Source: Inquilinus sp. Marseille-Q2685 (GTDB taxonomy: Bacteria > Pseudomonadota > Alphaproteobacteria > DSM-16000 > Inquilinaceae). Taken from it: DNA of 64,000 nt. Shown in pieces: positions 36,497-44,876 of the stretch. The position numbers and the translations under genes were made by a program. The notes beneath the pieces were generated by a model. The model did not search any database. It saw only the letters and a list, made by a program, of their open reading frames with translations, and was not told the DNA's origin. How positions within the stretch are numbered: position 1 is the stretch's first letter; each line of letters opens with the position of its first letter. The stretch lies in NCBI RefSeq assembly GCF_916619195.1, contig NZ_CAKAKL010000003.1, positions 186,001-250,000 on the forward strand. Direction: 5' to 3'.

Positions 36497-37422
36497 TTGA
36501 TGTTTCTCCGGATGCGGAAGCGCAGGTAGATGGCGCCCGCGTTCATGAGCAGTGTCATGACCAGCAGGACCAGGCCGGCGGCCGCGGCGTTTTCCTGGAA
36601 GGCGGCGCCGGGACGCGAGACCCAGTTGAACATCTGGATCGGCATCACCGTGAAGCCGGCGCTCAGCCACTCGAACGAGATGAACGGGAACTCGGCCGTG
36701 ATCGGCGGCGGCGGCAGGAATGCGATGAAGGTCAGGGCGCCGATGGTGATCAGTGGCGCGGTCTCGCCGATCGCCCGGGCCAGCCCGATGATCACGCCCG
36801 TCATGATGCCCGGCGTCGCATAGGGAACGACGTGATCCGCCGTGACCCGCCACCGCGTTGCGCCGCAGGCATACGCAGCTTCCCGCACCGAATTCGGGAT
36901 CGCGCGGATCGACTCCCGCGTCGCGACGATGATGATCGGCAGGATCAAAAGGGCGAGCGTCAGGCCGGCTGTCAGGATGCTGCGCCCCAATCCGAGCTGA
37001 TAGACGAACAGCCCGAGAGCGAGCAGGCCATATACGATCGACGGGACGCCGGCGAGATTGGTGACGTTGATCTCGATGATATCGGTCCACCAGCGCTTCG
37101 GGGCGTACTCCTCGAGGTAGACGCCGGCTGCGACGCCGACGATCACGCCGATGACCGCCGTGACCAGCATGATCAGGATCGTGCCGACCCAGGCCGACAG
37201 GATGCCGGCGCTGCTGGCTCGCCGGGACGGGAAGCTGAGGAAGAACTCGCCGTCGAGCCGCGGTGCGCCCGCGACGACGAGCTGGAAGATCAGGGCGACC
37301 AGCGTCAGGAGCGCGATCCCGAGGGCGATCACGCCGATGCCGACGAAGATCACGTCCCAGCGGCGGCGCCGGGCGACATTGGCCTTGATGGGCTCACCCA
37401 GGACCTCGGATACGGAAGTCAT
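36490..37422 (-). CDS. pstA: Phosphate ABC transporter permease PstA
   Basis: The start at 37422 gives 310 residues with six membrane segments and the permease EAA loop ([36 protein letters not shown]). [20 protein letters not shown] and [11 protein letters not shown] are PstA hallmarks. It shares its first base with the last bases of pstC, indicating tight coupling, and it overlaps pstB. Confidence 0.94.
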   Translation of the reverse strand: MTSVSEVLGEPIKANVARRRRWDVIFVGIGVIALGIALLTLVALIFQLVVAGAPRLDGEFFLSFPSRRASSAGILSAWVGTILIMLVTAVIGVIVGVAAGVYLEEYAPKRWWTDIIEINVTNLAGVPSIVYGLLALGLFVYQLGLGRSILTAGLTLALLILPIIIVATRESIRAIPNSVREAAYACGATRWRVTADHVVPYATPGIMTGVIIGLARAIGETAPLITIGALTFIAFLPPPPITAEFPFISFEWLSAGFTVMPIQMFNWVSRPGAAFQENAAAAGLVLLVMTLLMNAGAIYLRFRIRRNIKW

Positions 37423-38336
37423 CAGTAGATCTCCCGGTACCGGCGCCGCAGGAAATAGGCCGCCAGGTTGAAGACGAGAGTGATGAGGAGCAGCAGCAGG
37501 CCGGCGGCGAAGATCGTCTGGTAGCCGATGCTTCCGTGCGGCAGGTCGCCGAGCGCGACCTGGACGATGTAGGCCGTGATCGTCGCCGCCGGCTCCATAG
37601 GATTGAAGCTCAGCGTCGGGACCAGCCCGGCCGCGATCGCCACGATCATCGTCTCGCCGACCGCGCGGGAGATGCCGAGCACGGCGGCGGCCGCGATTCC
37701 GGAGATGGCCGCCGGCACCACGACACGGATGGCTGTCTGGAAGCGGGTGGAGCCCATCGCGTAGGAGCCCTCGCGCAGAGGCAAAGGCACCGCCCGCATC
37801 GCATCTTCGCTGACCGAGCTGATGTAGGGCACGATCATGATGCCGATCACGATGCCGGCGCTCAGGACGTTGAAGCCGGGCAGCCCGGGCAGGATCGTCG
37901 CCTGCAGGAGCGGCGTCACGAACAGCAGCGCGAAGTAGCCGTAGATGACGGTCGGGATGCCCGCCAGCACCTCGAGCACCGGCTTTACGGATTCGCGGAC
38001 GGCCGGTGGCGCGTATTCGCTGAGATAGATCGCGATCGCAAGGCCCAGCGGAAAGGCGACGACCACCGCGACCGTCGTGCTCAAGAGCGTTCCCACGAGC
38101 AGCGGCAGGATGCCGAAGCGCGGCTCGGCGAAGAGCGGCGTCCACATCGTGTCAGTCAGGAAGGTGACGACCGACACCTCGTTGAAGAACACCAGAGATT
38201 CGCTCACCAGAACGAACACGATGGCGGTCGTCACGAACACCGACGACAGCGCTGCGATCAGCAGGAAAGTCTCGATGACGCGTTCGATCCGCTTCTGTCG
38301 CTGGAGCGTCGCGCGTGCTGTCTCAGGCAGGGCCAT
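37422..38336 (-). CDS. pstC: Phosphate ABC transporter permease PstC
   Basis: A 304-residue permease with six membrane helices. Conserved segments: LAIAIYLSEYAPPAVRESVKPVLEV, LAGIPTVIYGYFAL, and the EAA-like loop LREGSYAMGSTRFQTAIRVVVPAAISGI followed by GISRAVGETMIV. It pairs with PstA in the membrane. A strong hairpin lies in the 72-base gap between pstS and this gene. Confidence 0.94.
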   Translation of the reverse strand: MALPETARATLQRQKRIERVIETFLLIAALSSVFVTTAIVFVLVSESLVFFNEVSVVTFLTDTMWTPLFAEPRFGILPLLVGTLLSTTVAVVVAFPLGLAIAIYLSEYAPPAVRESVKPVLEVLAGIPTVIYGYFALLFVTPLLQATILPGLPGFNVLSAGIVIGIMIVPYISSVSEDAMRAVPLPLREGSYAMGSTRFQTAIRVVVPAAISGIAAAAVLGISRAVGETMIVAIAAGLVPTLSFNPMEPAATITAYIVQVALGDLPHGSIGYQTIFAAGLLLLLITLVFNLAAYFLRRRYREIY

Positions 38337-38368
38337 GGCAGCGCCTTTCAGGAAGGGCGTGGCACGGG

Positions 38369-38400
38369 AAAAACGGGCTGCAGCCGGTCGGCTGCAGCCC
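38369..38400 (-). terminator. Intrinsic terminator/attenuator between pstS and pstC
   Basis: On the minus strand GGGCTGCAGCC and GGCTGCAGCCC form an 11-base stem with a 4-base loop, followed by GTTTTTCCC. A partial terminator here would make the binding protein PstS more abundant than the membrane components, as usual for ABC uptake systems. Confidence 0.75.
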
Positions 38401-38408
38401 TTGGAGCA

Positions 38409-39398
38409 TTACTTGACGGTCTCGCGATTCAGGATCTCTTCGATCGGGAGCCCCACCTCCGGCACGCCGCCGAAGGCCGTGCCGACGACCGCGTCGTCGA
38501 GCTTCTTGTCGGCGATCTCGTAGGCGGCCGCCGGCAGCGGCACATAGGCCACCTCGTCGATCAGGGCCTGGCCCTCCTCCGACATGTAGTACTTGATGTA
38601 TTCCTTGATGATCGGCCGCGCCGCCGCCTTGGTGTTGACATAGATGAACAACGGCCGGGCGAGCGGCACATAGGTCCCGGACTGGACCGCCTCGCGGCTC
38701 GGCAGGACCGCTTCGCCCTTCGGATTGACGATCGGCACCGCCTTCATCGCCTTCTCGTTCTCGGAGTAGTAGGCGTAGGGCAGGTAGCCGAGGGCGTTCT
38801 TGTCGTTCTGGATGCCCTGCACCAGGACGTTGTCGTCCTCGCTGGCGGTGTAGTCGCCGCGGCTCGACTTCGCTTTCCCGACGACGGCCTCCGTGAAGTA
38901 GTCGAAGGTGCCGGAGTCGGAGCCCGCGCCGAACAGATGCACCGGCTCGTTCGGCCACTCCGGGTTGACCTGATTCCAGTGGGTGATCTTGCCCTGGGCG
39001 CCCGGCTCCCAGAACTTCTTGAGGTCGGCGATCGTGAGCTGCTTGATCCAGCTGTTGCTCGGGCTCACGGCGACGGTCAGGGCGTCGAAGGCGATCGGCA
39101 GCTCGATGTACTCGACCCCGGCCGCCCGGCAGGCCTCCATCTCCTCCTTCAGGATCGGACGCGAAGCGTTCGATATGTCGGTCTCGCCGCGGCAGAACTT
39201 CTTGAAGCCGCCGCCGGTGCCCGAGATCCCGACGGTGATCTGGACGGCGCCGCCCTTGGCCTTCTGGAACTCTTCGGAGACGGCTTCGCTGACGGGATAG
39301 ACGGTGCTGGACCCGTCAAGCGTGATCCGCTCCTGCGCATGGGCCGCACCGGCGGACGCCACCACGGCGAGGGTTGCCAAGGTGAGGGTTCGCATCAT
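38409..39398 (-). CDS. pstS: Periplasmic phosphate-binding protein PstS
   Basis: The start at 39398 gives 329 residues: a signal peptide (residues 1-21, ending AHA-Q), then ITLDGSSTVYPVSEAVSEEF, GGFKKFCRGETDISNASRPI, FGAGSDSGTFDYFTEAVVGK and KNALGYLPYAYY. T-S-S/S-S-T and S-D-S-G-T-F-D residues contact phosphate in this PstS class. It begins the pst-pho operon. A Pho-box-like site lies about 120 bases upstream. Binding specificity matters here because arsenate is the competing analogue. Confidence 0.94.
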   Translation of the reverse strand: MMRTLTLATLAVVASAGAAHAQERITLDGSSTVYPVSEAVSEEFQKAKGGAVQITVGISGTGGGFKKFCRGETDISNASRPILKEEMEACRAAGVEYIELPIAFDALTVAVSPSNSWIKQLTIADLKKFWEPGAQGKITHWNQVNPEWPNEPVHLFGAGSDSGTFDYFTEAVVGKAKSSRGDYTASEDDNVLVQGIQNDKNALGYLPYAYYSENEKAMKAVPIVNPKGEAVLPSREAVQSGTYVPLARPLFIYVNTKAAARPIIKEYIKYYMSEEGQALIDEVAYVPLPAAAYEIADKKLDDAVVGTAFGGVPEVGLPIEEILNRETVK

Positions 39399-39519
39399 GA
39401 CTGGAACCTCGTCGGTAGATTTTTGGGAGCCGCAGGGCGGGCCCGCGAGCAGACCGGCGGCTGATCCGTCCGGTTGCATAAAGGCTATGGACGGCCGGTT
39501 GCACTTCTGAGTCAATCTG

Positions 39520-39537
39520 ATGAAGCTTTGATGACAA
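39520..39537 (-). promoter_or_regulatory. Pho-box-like site for pstS
   Basis: On the minus strand TTGTCAT-CAAA-GCTTCAT resembles two 7-base PhoB half-sites with a 4-base spacer (consensus CTGTCAT). The first half-site matches 6 of 7, the second 4 of 7; a third repeat follows in 11-base phase. It lies about 120 bases upstream of pstS. Confidence 0.55.
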
Positions 39538-39624
39538 TGCGATTCTTCTAAAATGTTGGAATCATAGGAGATCGGCCGTACGCAACGATCAGAGACGATT
39601 TGAGAACTCTCGAATCTCGGATTC

Positions 39625-39642
39625 GTGTCACATCTCCGTAAC
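39625..39642 (+). promoter_or_regulatory. Pho-box-like site for phoX
   Basis: GTGTCAC-ATCT-CCGTAAC shows two 7-base PhoB half-sites in 11-base phase, with 6 of 7 matches to CTGTCAC in the first. It lies 96 bases upstream of the phoX start within the 339-base divergent region. Confidence 0.6.
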
Positions 39643-39737
39643 GATCGGCGGCTATCAGTGGGGCAGCGACCGCCCCTCTGAACGAGCGTGGCGCTCGCCG
39701 GGTCTGCCAGGGCTCCGTTCACGAAGGGGGATGCAAA

Positions 39738-41729
39738 ATGGATCGCCGGAACACTCTCGGCCTGCCACGGGCCGTTGCCTATGAGCTCTCGGAGGACGAG
39801 GGACGCAACCCGTCGCGTCAGCCGACCATCGGGGACGTCGTCAATCAGCGCTTCGGCCGCCGCGACATGCTGCGAGGTGCCCTGGCCGCATCCGCGATCA
39901 CTGCGATCGCAGGGCCGGCCATTCTCGACGGACGCCCGGCATCAGCCGCGGGCACGTCCCGGTTCGTCTTCGATGAGGTCCCGCACGGGGTCGACGCGAC
40001 CCATCATGTCGCTCCCGGCTACGACGCGGATATCCTCATCCGCTGGGGCGATCCGGTGGTGAAGGGCGCTCCTGCCTTCGACCCCCACAACCAGACCGCG
40101 GACGCCCAGGAAAAGCAGTTCGGCTACAACAACGACTACATCGCGGTGATCCCGCTGGAAGGGGCCGCGGATCGGGCGCTGCTCTGCGTCAACCACGAGT
40201 ACACGTCGGAGGAGCTGATGTTCCCCGGCCTCAGCGGGCCGCAGGACAGCAAGGACGCCCAGTTCAAGGACATGACGCCGGAGCGGATCGAGATCGAGAT
40301 GGCGGCGCATGGCGCGTCTGTCCTTGAGATCGAACGCACCGGGGGCAAGTGGCGGGTTGTGGCCGACAGCAAGTACAACCGCCGGATCTCGACGCGTTCG
40401 ACCGAGGTCGCCATCACCGGCCCTGCCGCCGGCGACGCGCGGATGAAGACCAAGGCCGATCCGAGCGGGACCAAGATGATCGGCATGGTCAACAACTGCG
40501 CCGGCGGCGTGACGCCGTGGGGTACCTACCTGTCCGGCGAAGAGAACTTCCATGGCTATTTCTGGGGCAAGATGCCGGAGGAGCATCGCGAGGCCGCCAA
40601 TCACAAGCGGTACGGTGTCCCGGGCAACTGGTACAACTGGGGGACGGTGCACGAGCGCTACGACGTGACCAAGGAGCCGAACGAGGCCAATCGTTTCGGC
40701 TGGGTGGTCGAGATCGATCCGACCGATCCGACCTCGACTCCGAAGAAGCGTACGGCTCTTGGCCGCTTCAAGCATGAAGGCGTCGAGCCGGTGCTTCTCG
40801 ATGACGGCAGGGTCGTCTTCTACATGGGCGACGACGAGCGCTTCGAATATGTCTACAAGTTCGTCACGGCCGGGAAGTTCAATCCGAACGATCGTGCCGC
40901 CAATGCGGACCTTCTCGACGAGGGCACGCTCTACGTCGCGCGCTTCAATGCCGATGGCGCAGTGACCTGGCTGCCGCTGGTCCACGGCCAGAACGGCCTG
41001 ACGGCGGAGAACGGTTTCGCGAGCCAGGCCGACGTCCTGATCGAGACGCGGCGCGCCGCCGATGTGGTCAAGGCCACGCCGATGGATCGGCCCGAGGATG
41101 TGGAGCCGAACCGAGTGACCGGCAAGGTCTACGTGATGCTGACCAACAACACGAGGCGCAAGCCGGACCAACTGGATGGCCCGAACCCGCGGGCTGACAA
41201 CAAGTTCGGCCAAATCGTCGAGATCACGCCGGCCGCCGCGGGCCACGGCGCCGAGACGGCGACCTGGGACATCCTGGTGCAATGTGGTGACCCGTCTGTA
41301 GCCGAGGTGGGAGCGAAGTGGAATGCCGCGACCTCCCCGAACGGCTGGTTCGGCATGCCGGACATGTGCGCGGTCGACGCGGATGGCCGCCTCTGGATCG
41401 GCACCGACGGCATGAACGCGAAGTCCACTGGGACCGCCGACGGCCTGTTCGGGCTGGAGTCAGAAGGCGAGGGGCGCGGCACGAGCAAGCAGTTCTTCCG
41501 CTGCCCGGCCGGGGCGGAGATGTGCGGGCCGGTGTTCACGCCGGACCAGACGGCGCTGTTCCTTGCGATCCAGCACCCGGGCGAGGATGGCGAGACCTGG
41601 CCGGAGTTCGGTCGCGCGTCGACCTTCGCTGACCCGGCGACCCGCTGGCCGGACTTCAAGGGCGGGATGCCGCCGAGGCCCTCCGTCGTGGTCGTCACCA
41701 AGCAGGGTGGCGGCAAGATCGCCAGCTGA
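39738..41729 (+). CDS. phoX: PhoX-family alkaline phosphatase, Tat-exported
   Basis: A 663-residue protein of normal PhoX length. The twin-arginine signal FGRRDMLRGALAASAITAIAG is at residues 39-59. The catalytic body contains conserved PhoX stretches: FGYNNDYIAV, LLCVNHEYTSEELMFPG, MVNNCAGGVTPWGTYLSGEE and DRLWIGTDGM-type segments (here ADGRLWIGTDG). PhoX releases phosphate from organic esters in the periplasm using Ca2+ and Fe. It is divergent from pstS with predicted PhoB sites between, so it should be phosphate-starvation induced. A clear terminator follows. Confidence 0.93.
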   Translation: MDRRNTLGLPRAVAYELSEDEGRNPSRQPTIGDVVNQRFGRRDMLRGALAASAITAIAGPAILDGRPASAAGTSRFVFDEVPHGVDATHHVAPGYDADILIRWGDPVVKGAPAFDPHNQTADAQEKQFGYNNDYIAVIPLEGAADRALLCVNHEYTSEELMFPGLSGPQDSKDAQFKDMTPERIEIEMAAHGASVLEIERTGGKWRVVADSKYNRRISTRSTEVAITGPAAGDARMKTKADPSGTKMIGMVNNCAGGVTPWGTYLSGEENFHGYFWGKMPEEHREAANHKRYGVPGNWYNWGTVHERYDVTKEPNEANRFGWVVEIDPTDPTSTPKKRTALGRFKHEGVEPVLLDDGRVVFYMGDDERFEYVYKFVTAGKFNPNDRAANADLLDEGTLYVARFNADGAVTWLPLVHGQNGLTAENGFASQADVLIETRRAADVVKATPMDRPEDVEPNRVTGKVYVMLTNNTRRKPDQLDGPNPRADNKFGQIVEITPAAAGHGAETATWDILVQCGDPSVAEVGAKWNAATSPNGWFGMPDMCAVDADGRLWIGTDGMNAKSTGTADGLFGLESEGEGRGTSKQFFRCPAGAEMCGPVFTPDQTALFLAIQHPGEDGETWPEFGRASTFADPATRWPDFKGGMPPRPSVVVVTKQGGGKIAS

Positions 41730-41766
41730 GGCCCCGCCGAGACGGTGACGTCCTGACGAGATCGTG

Positions 41767-41790
41767 ATGGGAGGGCAGTTGCCCTCCCAT
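41767..41790 (+). terminator. Terminator after phoX
   Basis: ATGGGAGGGCA and TGCCCTCCCAT form an 11-base stem around GT, followed by TTTCGCT, 38 bases after the phoX stop. Confidence 0.7.
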
Positions 41791-41807
41791 TTCGCTACAG
41801 ACAGCCA

Positions 41808-41836
41808 TTGACGCATCGAGGCTCTAGGGATACGCT
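41808..41836 (+). promoter_or_regulatory. Candidate sigma-70 promoter of the arsM operon
   Basis: TTGACG (5 of 6 to the -35 consensus) and TACGCT (weak -10) are spaced by exactly 17 bases, immediately upstream of a strong palindrome at 41843-41863. Confidence 0.45.
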
Positions 41837-41842
41837 ACCTCT

Positions 41843-41863
41843 ATGCATTGCTCTTCAATGCAT
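41843..41863. promoter_or_regulatory. Palindromic operator candidate of the arsM operon
   Basis: ATGCATTG and CAATGCAT form perfect 8-base arms around CTCTT, placed at the predicted transcription start. The half-site TCAATGCAT recurs at 43419-43427, upstream of the flavoprotein gene. The likely binder is the PadR-type regulator encoded at 42971 or one of the ArsR proteins. Confidence 0.5.
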
Positions 41864-41907
41864 CGATCCCGAGAACTGCTCTGCACGAGTGGTGGAGGAG
41901 ATGCGCA

Positions 41908-42120
41908 ATGTCGAGCGTTACAGAGAGGCGTGCGCTGCGCCCTTCGTTTTCTGTCGTCCTGACGATCTGGAGCGAACTGAGACATACCTTCTCGTCCAGG
42001 CCGCCGCATTCGCCGTCGCCTGAATCCCTCAGCGTCCATCTCCAGCGTGACATCGGCGGCTTCGGCGCCAGCCCCGACGACGGCGACCGCCGGACCGTCC
42101 AACCGTGGAGGCTGCGATGA
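41908..42120 (+). CDS. Possible small leader ORF before arsM
   Basis: A 70-codon frame begins 7 bases after a strong GGAGGAG and ends in TGA overlapping the arsM ATG (ATGA). The product is Ser/Arg/Pro-rich and unlike any known protein, so it may be a translated leader that couples ribosomes to arsM rather than a functional protein. The 387-base gap before arsM otherwise holds the promoter and palindrome. Confidence 0.3.
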   Translation: MSSVTERRALRPSFSVVLTIWSELRHTFSSRPPHSPSPESLSVHLQRDIGGFGASPDDGDRRTVQPWRLR

Positions 42121-42923
42121 ACACGTCCGAGACCAGGAAACTGGTGCGGGATCGGTATGCGGGGATCGCCACCGCCGGTGGATCCTGCTGCGGTCCTGCC
42201 TCCGGCTCCGCCTGCTGCGGTTCCGATCGAGGCGTCGATGCCAAAGCAGCCCGGATGGGCTACTCCGAGGCCGAGCTTCGGGCCGTCCCGGACGGAGCCA
42301 ATCTGGGCCTCGGCTGTGGCAATCCCCAGGCCATCGCCGGTTTGAAGCCGGGCGAGGTCGTGGTCGATCTCGGGAGCGGCGCCGGGTTCGATTGCCTTCT
42401 GGCGGCACGGCAAGTCGGCCCGGAGGGGCGGGTAATCGGGATCGACATGACCCACGAGATGCTGGCCAAGGCGCGTGAGAATGCGGCACGGGCTGGTGCG
42501 AGGAATGTCGAATTCCGGCTCGGAGAGATCGAGCACCTCCCGGTTCCCGACAACACTGCCGACGTGATCGTGTCGAACTGCGTGATCAACCTCGTGCCCG
42601 ACCAGGCCCAGGTCTTCCGCGAGGCATTCCGGGTTCTGAAGCCGGGTGGGCGCCTGGCGATCACCGACATGGTGAACATCCGTCCGCTGCCGGCCGATCT
42701 GGCCGCCGACGAGGCGCTGATCTGCGGCTGTGTCGCAGGGGCTGCAGCACCGAGCGCGGTCGAGGGCTGGCTTCAGGCGGCCGGCTTCGCCGAGATCGCG
42801 ATTCGGGTCAAGTCGGATAGTCGCGAGCTCGTGTCAGACTGGGCGCCGGAGCGAGCCGTCGAGACGTATGTCGCGTCCGCGACGCTCGAAGCGGTCAAGC
42901 CCATCACTCAGGCCGGCGCGTAG
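42117..42923 (+). CDS. arsM: Arsenite S-adenosylmethionine methyltransferase
   Basis: The start at 42117 follows GGAGG and gives 268 residues. The Rossmann core has VVDLGSGAGFDCLLAA and IGIDMTHEMLAKAR. The three functional cysteines of bacterial ArsM are present: Cys67 (LGLGCGNPQ), Cys155 (VSNCVINL) and Cys203/205 (LICGCVAG). An added N-terminal motif has two vicinal pairs, Cys24-Cys25 and Cys33-Cys34 (SCCGPASGSACCG). It methylates As(III) to mono-, di- and trimethyl products. First recognised gene of an operon with the PadR regulator, flavoprotein and MFS exporter. Confidence 0.95.
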   Translation: MNTSETRKLVRDRYAGIATAGGSCCGPASGSACCGSDRGVDAKAARMGYSEAELRAVPDGANLGLGCGNPQAIAGLKPGEVVVDLGSGAGFDCLLAARQVGPEGRVIGIDMTHEMLAKARENAARAGARNVEFRLGEIEHLPVPDNTADVIVSNCVINLVPDQAQVFREAFRVLKPGGRLAITDMVNIRPLPADLAADEALICGCVAGAAAPSAVEGWLQAAGFAEIAIRVKSDSRELVSDWAPERAVETYVASATLEAVKPITQAGA

Positions 42924-42970
42924 GTCGACGGCCAACCCTCTCCCGCAAAAGGCAATCCCGAGCGACGTTC

Positions 42971-43390
42971 ATGTCCAAGCCCGCCAAGCCCCTTGAGGTC
43001 GTTCCCCGTCAGGCCCCTGAATACACCAGCCGGTCGTACTGGAGCGGCACGATCAAGATGTCGCTGTCGAAGTTTTTCATCCTGCGCGTTCTGCATGACC
43101 GGCCGATGCACGGCTACGACATCGCCCGCGCCGTCGAGCTGACGACCAACGGCTGCTGCTCGCCCACGGAGGGGACGATCTATCCGGTCCTCCGGGACTT
43201 CGAGGAGGGTGGCTACGTGACGTCGGAGACCGAACTGGTGTGTGGACGACAGCGGAAGACCTACACCCTGACGGACAAGGGGCGAGATGCCTTCCGCGTC
43301 GGCGTCGAAGCCTGGATGGAGGTGACGGCCGCGCTGGTCGAGACGGGCACGCTCGTCGAGCGGGCCGGGAAGGGCGGCTGCTGCACCTGA
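42971..43390 (+). CDS. PadR-family regulator with vicinal cysteine pairs, candidate arsenite sensor
   Basis: A 139-residue winged-helix PadR protein: FFILRVLHDRPMHGYDIARAV, then GTIYPVLRDFEEGGYVTSE and KTYTLTDKGRDAFR. Cys62-Cys63 lie right before the recognition region (TNGCCSPTEG), Cys91 in the wing, and Cys137-Cys138 at the extreme C-terminus (GGCCT). Ordinary PadR proteins lack these. In an arsenic operon this suggests As(III)-thiol sensing and derepression, which is inference. Lies 47 bases after arsM. Confidence 0.82.
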   Translation: MSKPAKPLEVVPRQAPEYTSRSYWSGTIKMSLSKFFILRVLHDRPMHGYDIARAVELTTNGCCSPTEGTIYPVLRDFEEGGYVTSETELVCGRQRKTYTLTDKGRDAFRVGVEAWMEVTAALVETGTLVERAGKGGCCT

Positions 43391-43411
43391 ACCCTTTTTT
43401 GTGTTCGGCCC

Positions 43412-43427
43412 TTGATCATCAATGCAT
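43412..43427. promoter_or_regulatory. Second CAATGCAT site upstream of the flavoprotein gene
   Basis: TTGATCATCAA (43412-43422) is an inverted repeat, and the adjoining TCAATGCAT (43419-43427) equals the half-site of the arsM palindrome. It lies 25 bases before the next start, so a regulator may act at both places. Confidence 0.4.
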
Positions 43428-43451
43428 AGACCTCATGAGCGGAGCGCCGTA

Positions 43452-44876
43452 ATGACCTCGATCTCCTCCTCGATTCCCCGGCCAGACGCTGCAGCGATGA
43501 GCGCCATGCATGCGACCGGATCGACGGCCGATCTGCCGATCGCGATCATCGGCGGCGGCCCCGTCGGGCTCGCCGCGGCCGCCCAGTGCCTCGCGCGCGG
43601 CCTCGAACCGGTGATCCTCGAAGCCGGGGATCGGGTCGGCGCCGCTGTCCGGGCCTGGGGCCACGTGCCGATGTTCTCCGAATGGGAGTTCAACCTCGAC
43701 CGGGCGGCGGTCGGATTGCTGGAGAAGGCGGGCTGGGACCGGCCCGACGATCGGGTCTATCCGACCGGACGCGAGCTCGCCGAGCGGTACCTCGATCCTC
43801 TGTCTGCCACGCCGGAGATCTCAGCCCGCCTGCGCCTGAACTCGCGCGTCATCGGCATGGCGCGCAGCCAGCTCGGCAAGCTCCGAACCGAAGGGCGCGA
43901 GGTGCAACCTTTCGAGGTTCGTTACGGGGACGCCTCCGGACGGGAACACCGCCTCTTCGCCCGTGCGGTGATCGATGCCTCCGGGACCTGGTCCAACCCG
44001 AGTCCCGGCGGCGCCAACGGGCTTCCCGCCATCGGCGAACGGTCGGCGGCGGATCGCGTGCGCTACGGCATGCCCGACGTGCTCGGTGCCGAGCGAGACC
44101 GCTATGTCGGTAAGCGGGTCCTGGTCGTCGGCAGCGGCCACTCGGCGATCGGGACCCTGATCGACCTCGCGGCCCTGGCTGAGTTGAGCCCGGGCACACG
44201 GATTCTTTGGGCGATCCGCGGCACTGACATGGTCCGGATCTACGGCGGCGGCTCGGCCGATCAACTGCCGAGGCGCGGTGCGCTGGGCCGGCGCGTGCGC
44301 GCTCTGGTCGACCAGGGCGCGATCGAGATCCTCACTCCCTTCGCGCTGGACGAGATCACCCGAGGCGCCGGCGGGACCCTGGTCGTCGCCGGAATCAGCG
44401 ACGGCGGGACGCGAAGCGTCGAAGTCGACGAAATGATCGTGGCGACCGGATTGCGTCCTGATCTGAGTTTCCTCGGGGAGCTTCGCCTCGACCTCGATCC
44501 GGCGTTGGAATGCTCGCGGGCGTTGGCACCGTTGATCGACCCGAATGTGCACTCCTGCGGGACGGTCCGGCCGCACGGCGCGGCGGAGCTCGCGCAACCC
44601 GAGCCCGGGCTCTATCTGATCGGCATGAAGAGCTACGGCCGGGCTCCGACTTTCCTCCTCGCCACGGGCTACGAGCAGGCCCGGTCGGTCGTGGCCAAGC
44701 TCGCCGGCGACGAGGAGGGCGCGCGCCGCATCGAGTTGGTGCTGCCGGAGACAGGCGTTTGCAGCGGCTCGGGCGCTCGACCCGGCACGGCCCCGGCGGA
44801 AACCGAGGCTGAATGCTGCGGGCCGAAGATTACCACGGAGCCCCGGGCGACGTCCTGCTGCGGCGCCGTGGCGTGA
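43452..44876 (+). CDS. NAD(P)/FAD-dependent flavoprotein of the ars operon
   Basis: The start at 43452 gives 474 residues. FAD-binding GGGPVGLAAAAQCLARG lies near residue 36 and a second dinucleotide fold (VLVVGSGHSAIGTLIDLA) near residue 218, as in flavin monooxygenases and thioredoxin-reductase-like proteins. The C-terminus is unusual: CCGPKITTEPRATSCCG (two vicinal Cys pairs at 455-456 and 469-470), echoing the N-terminus of ArsM. It lies in an operon between the PadR regulator and an MFS exporter. An arsenical oxidoreductase role is inferred; the reaction is unknown. It is distinct from the ArsO-like protein at 60182. Confidence 0.78.
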   Translation: MTSISSSIPRPDAAAMSAMHATGSTADLPIAIIGGGPVGLAAAAQCLARGLEPVILEAGDRVGAAVRAWGHVPMFSEWEFNLDRAAVGLLEKAGWDRPDDRVYPTGRELAERYLDPLSATPEISARLRLNSRVIGMARSQLGKLRTEGREVQPFEVRYGDASGREHRLFARAVIDASGTWSNPSPGGANGLPAIGERSAADRVRYGMPDVLGAERDRYVGKRVLVVGSGHSAIGTLIDLAALAELSPGTRILWAIRGTDMVRIYGGGSADQLPRRGALGRRVRALVDQGAIEILTPFALDEITRGAGGTLVVAGISDGGTRSVEVDEMIVATGLRPDLSFLGELRLDLDPALECSRALAPLIDPNVHSCGTVRPHGAAELAQPEPGLYLIGMKSYGRAPTFLLATGYEQARSVVAKLAGDEEGARRIELVLPETGVCSGSGARPGTAPAETEAECCGPKITTEPRATSCCGAVA

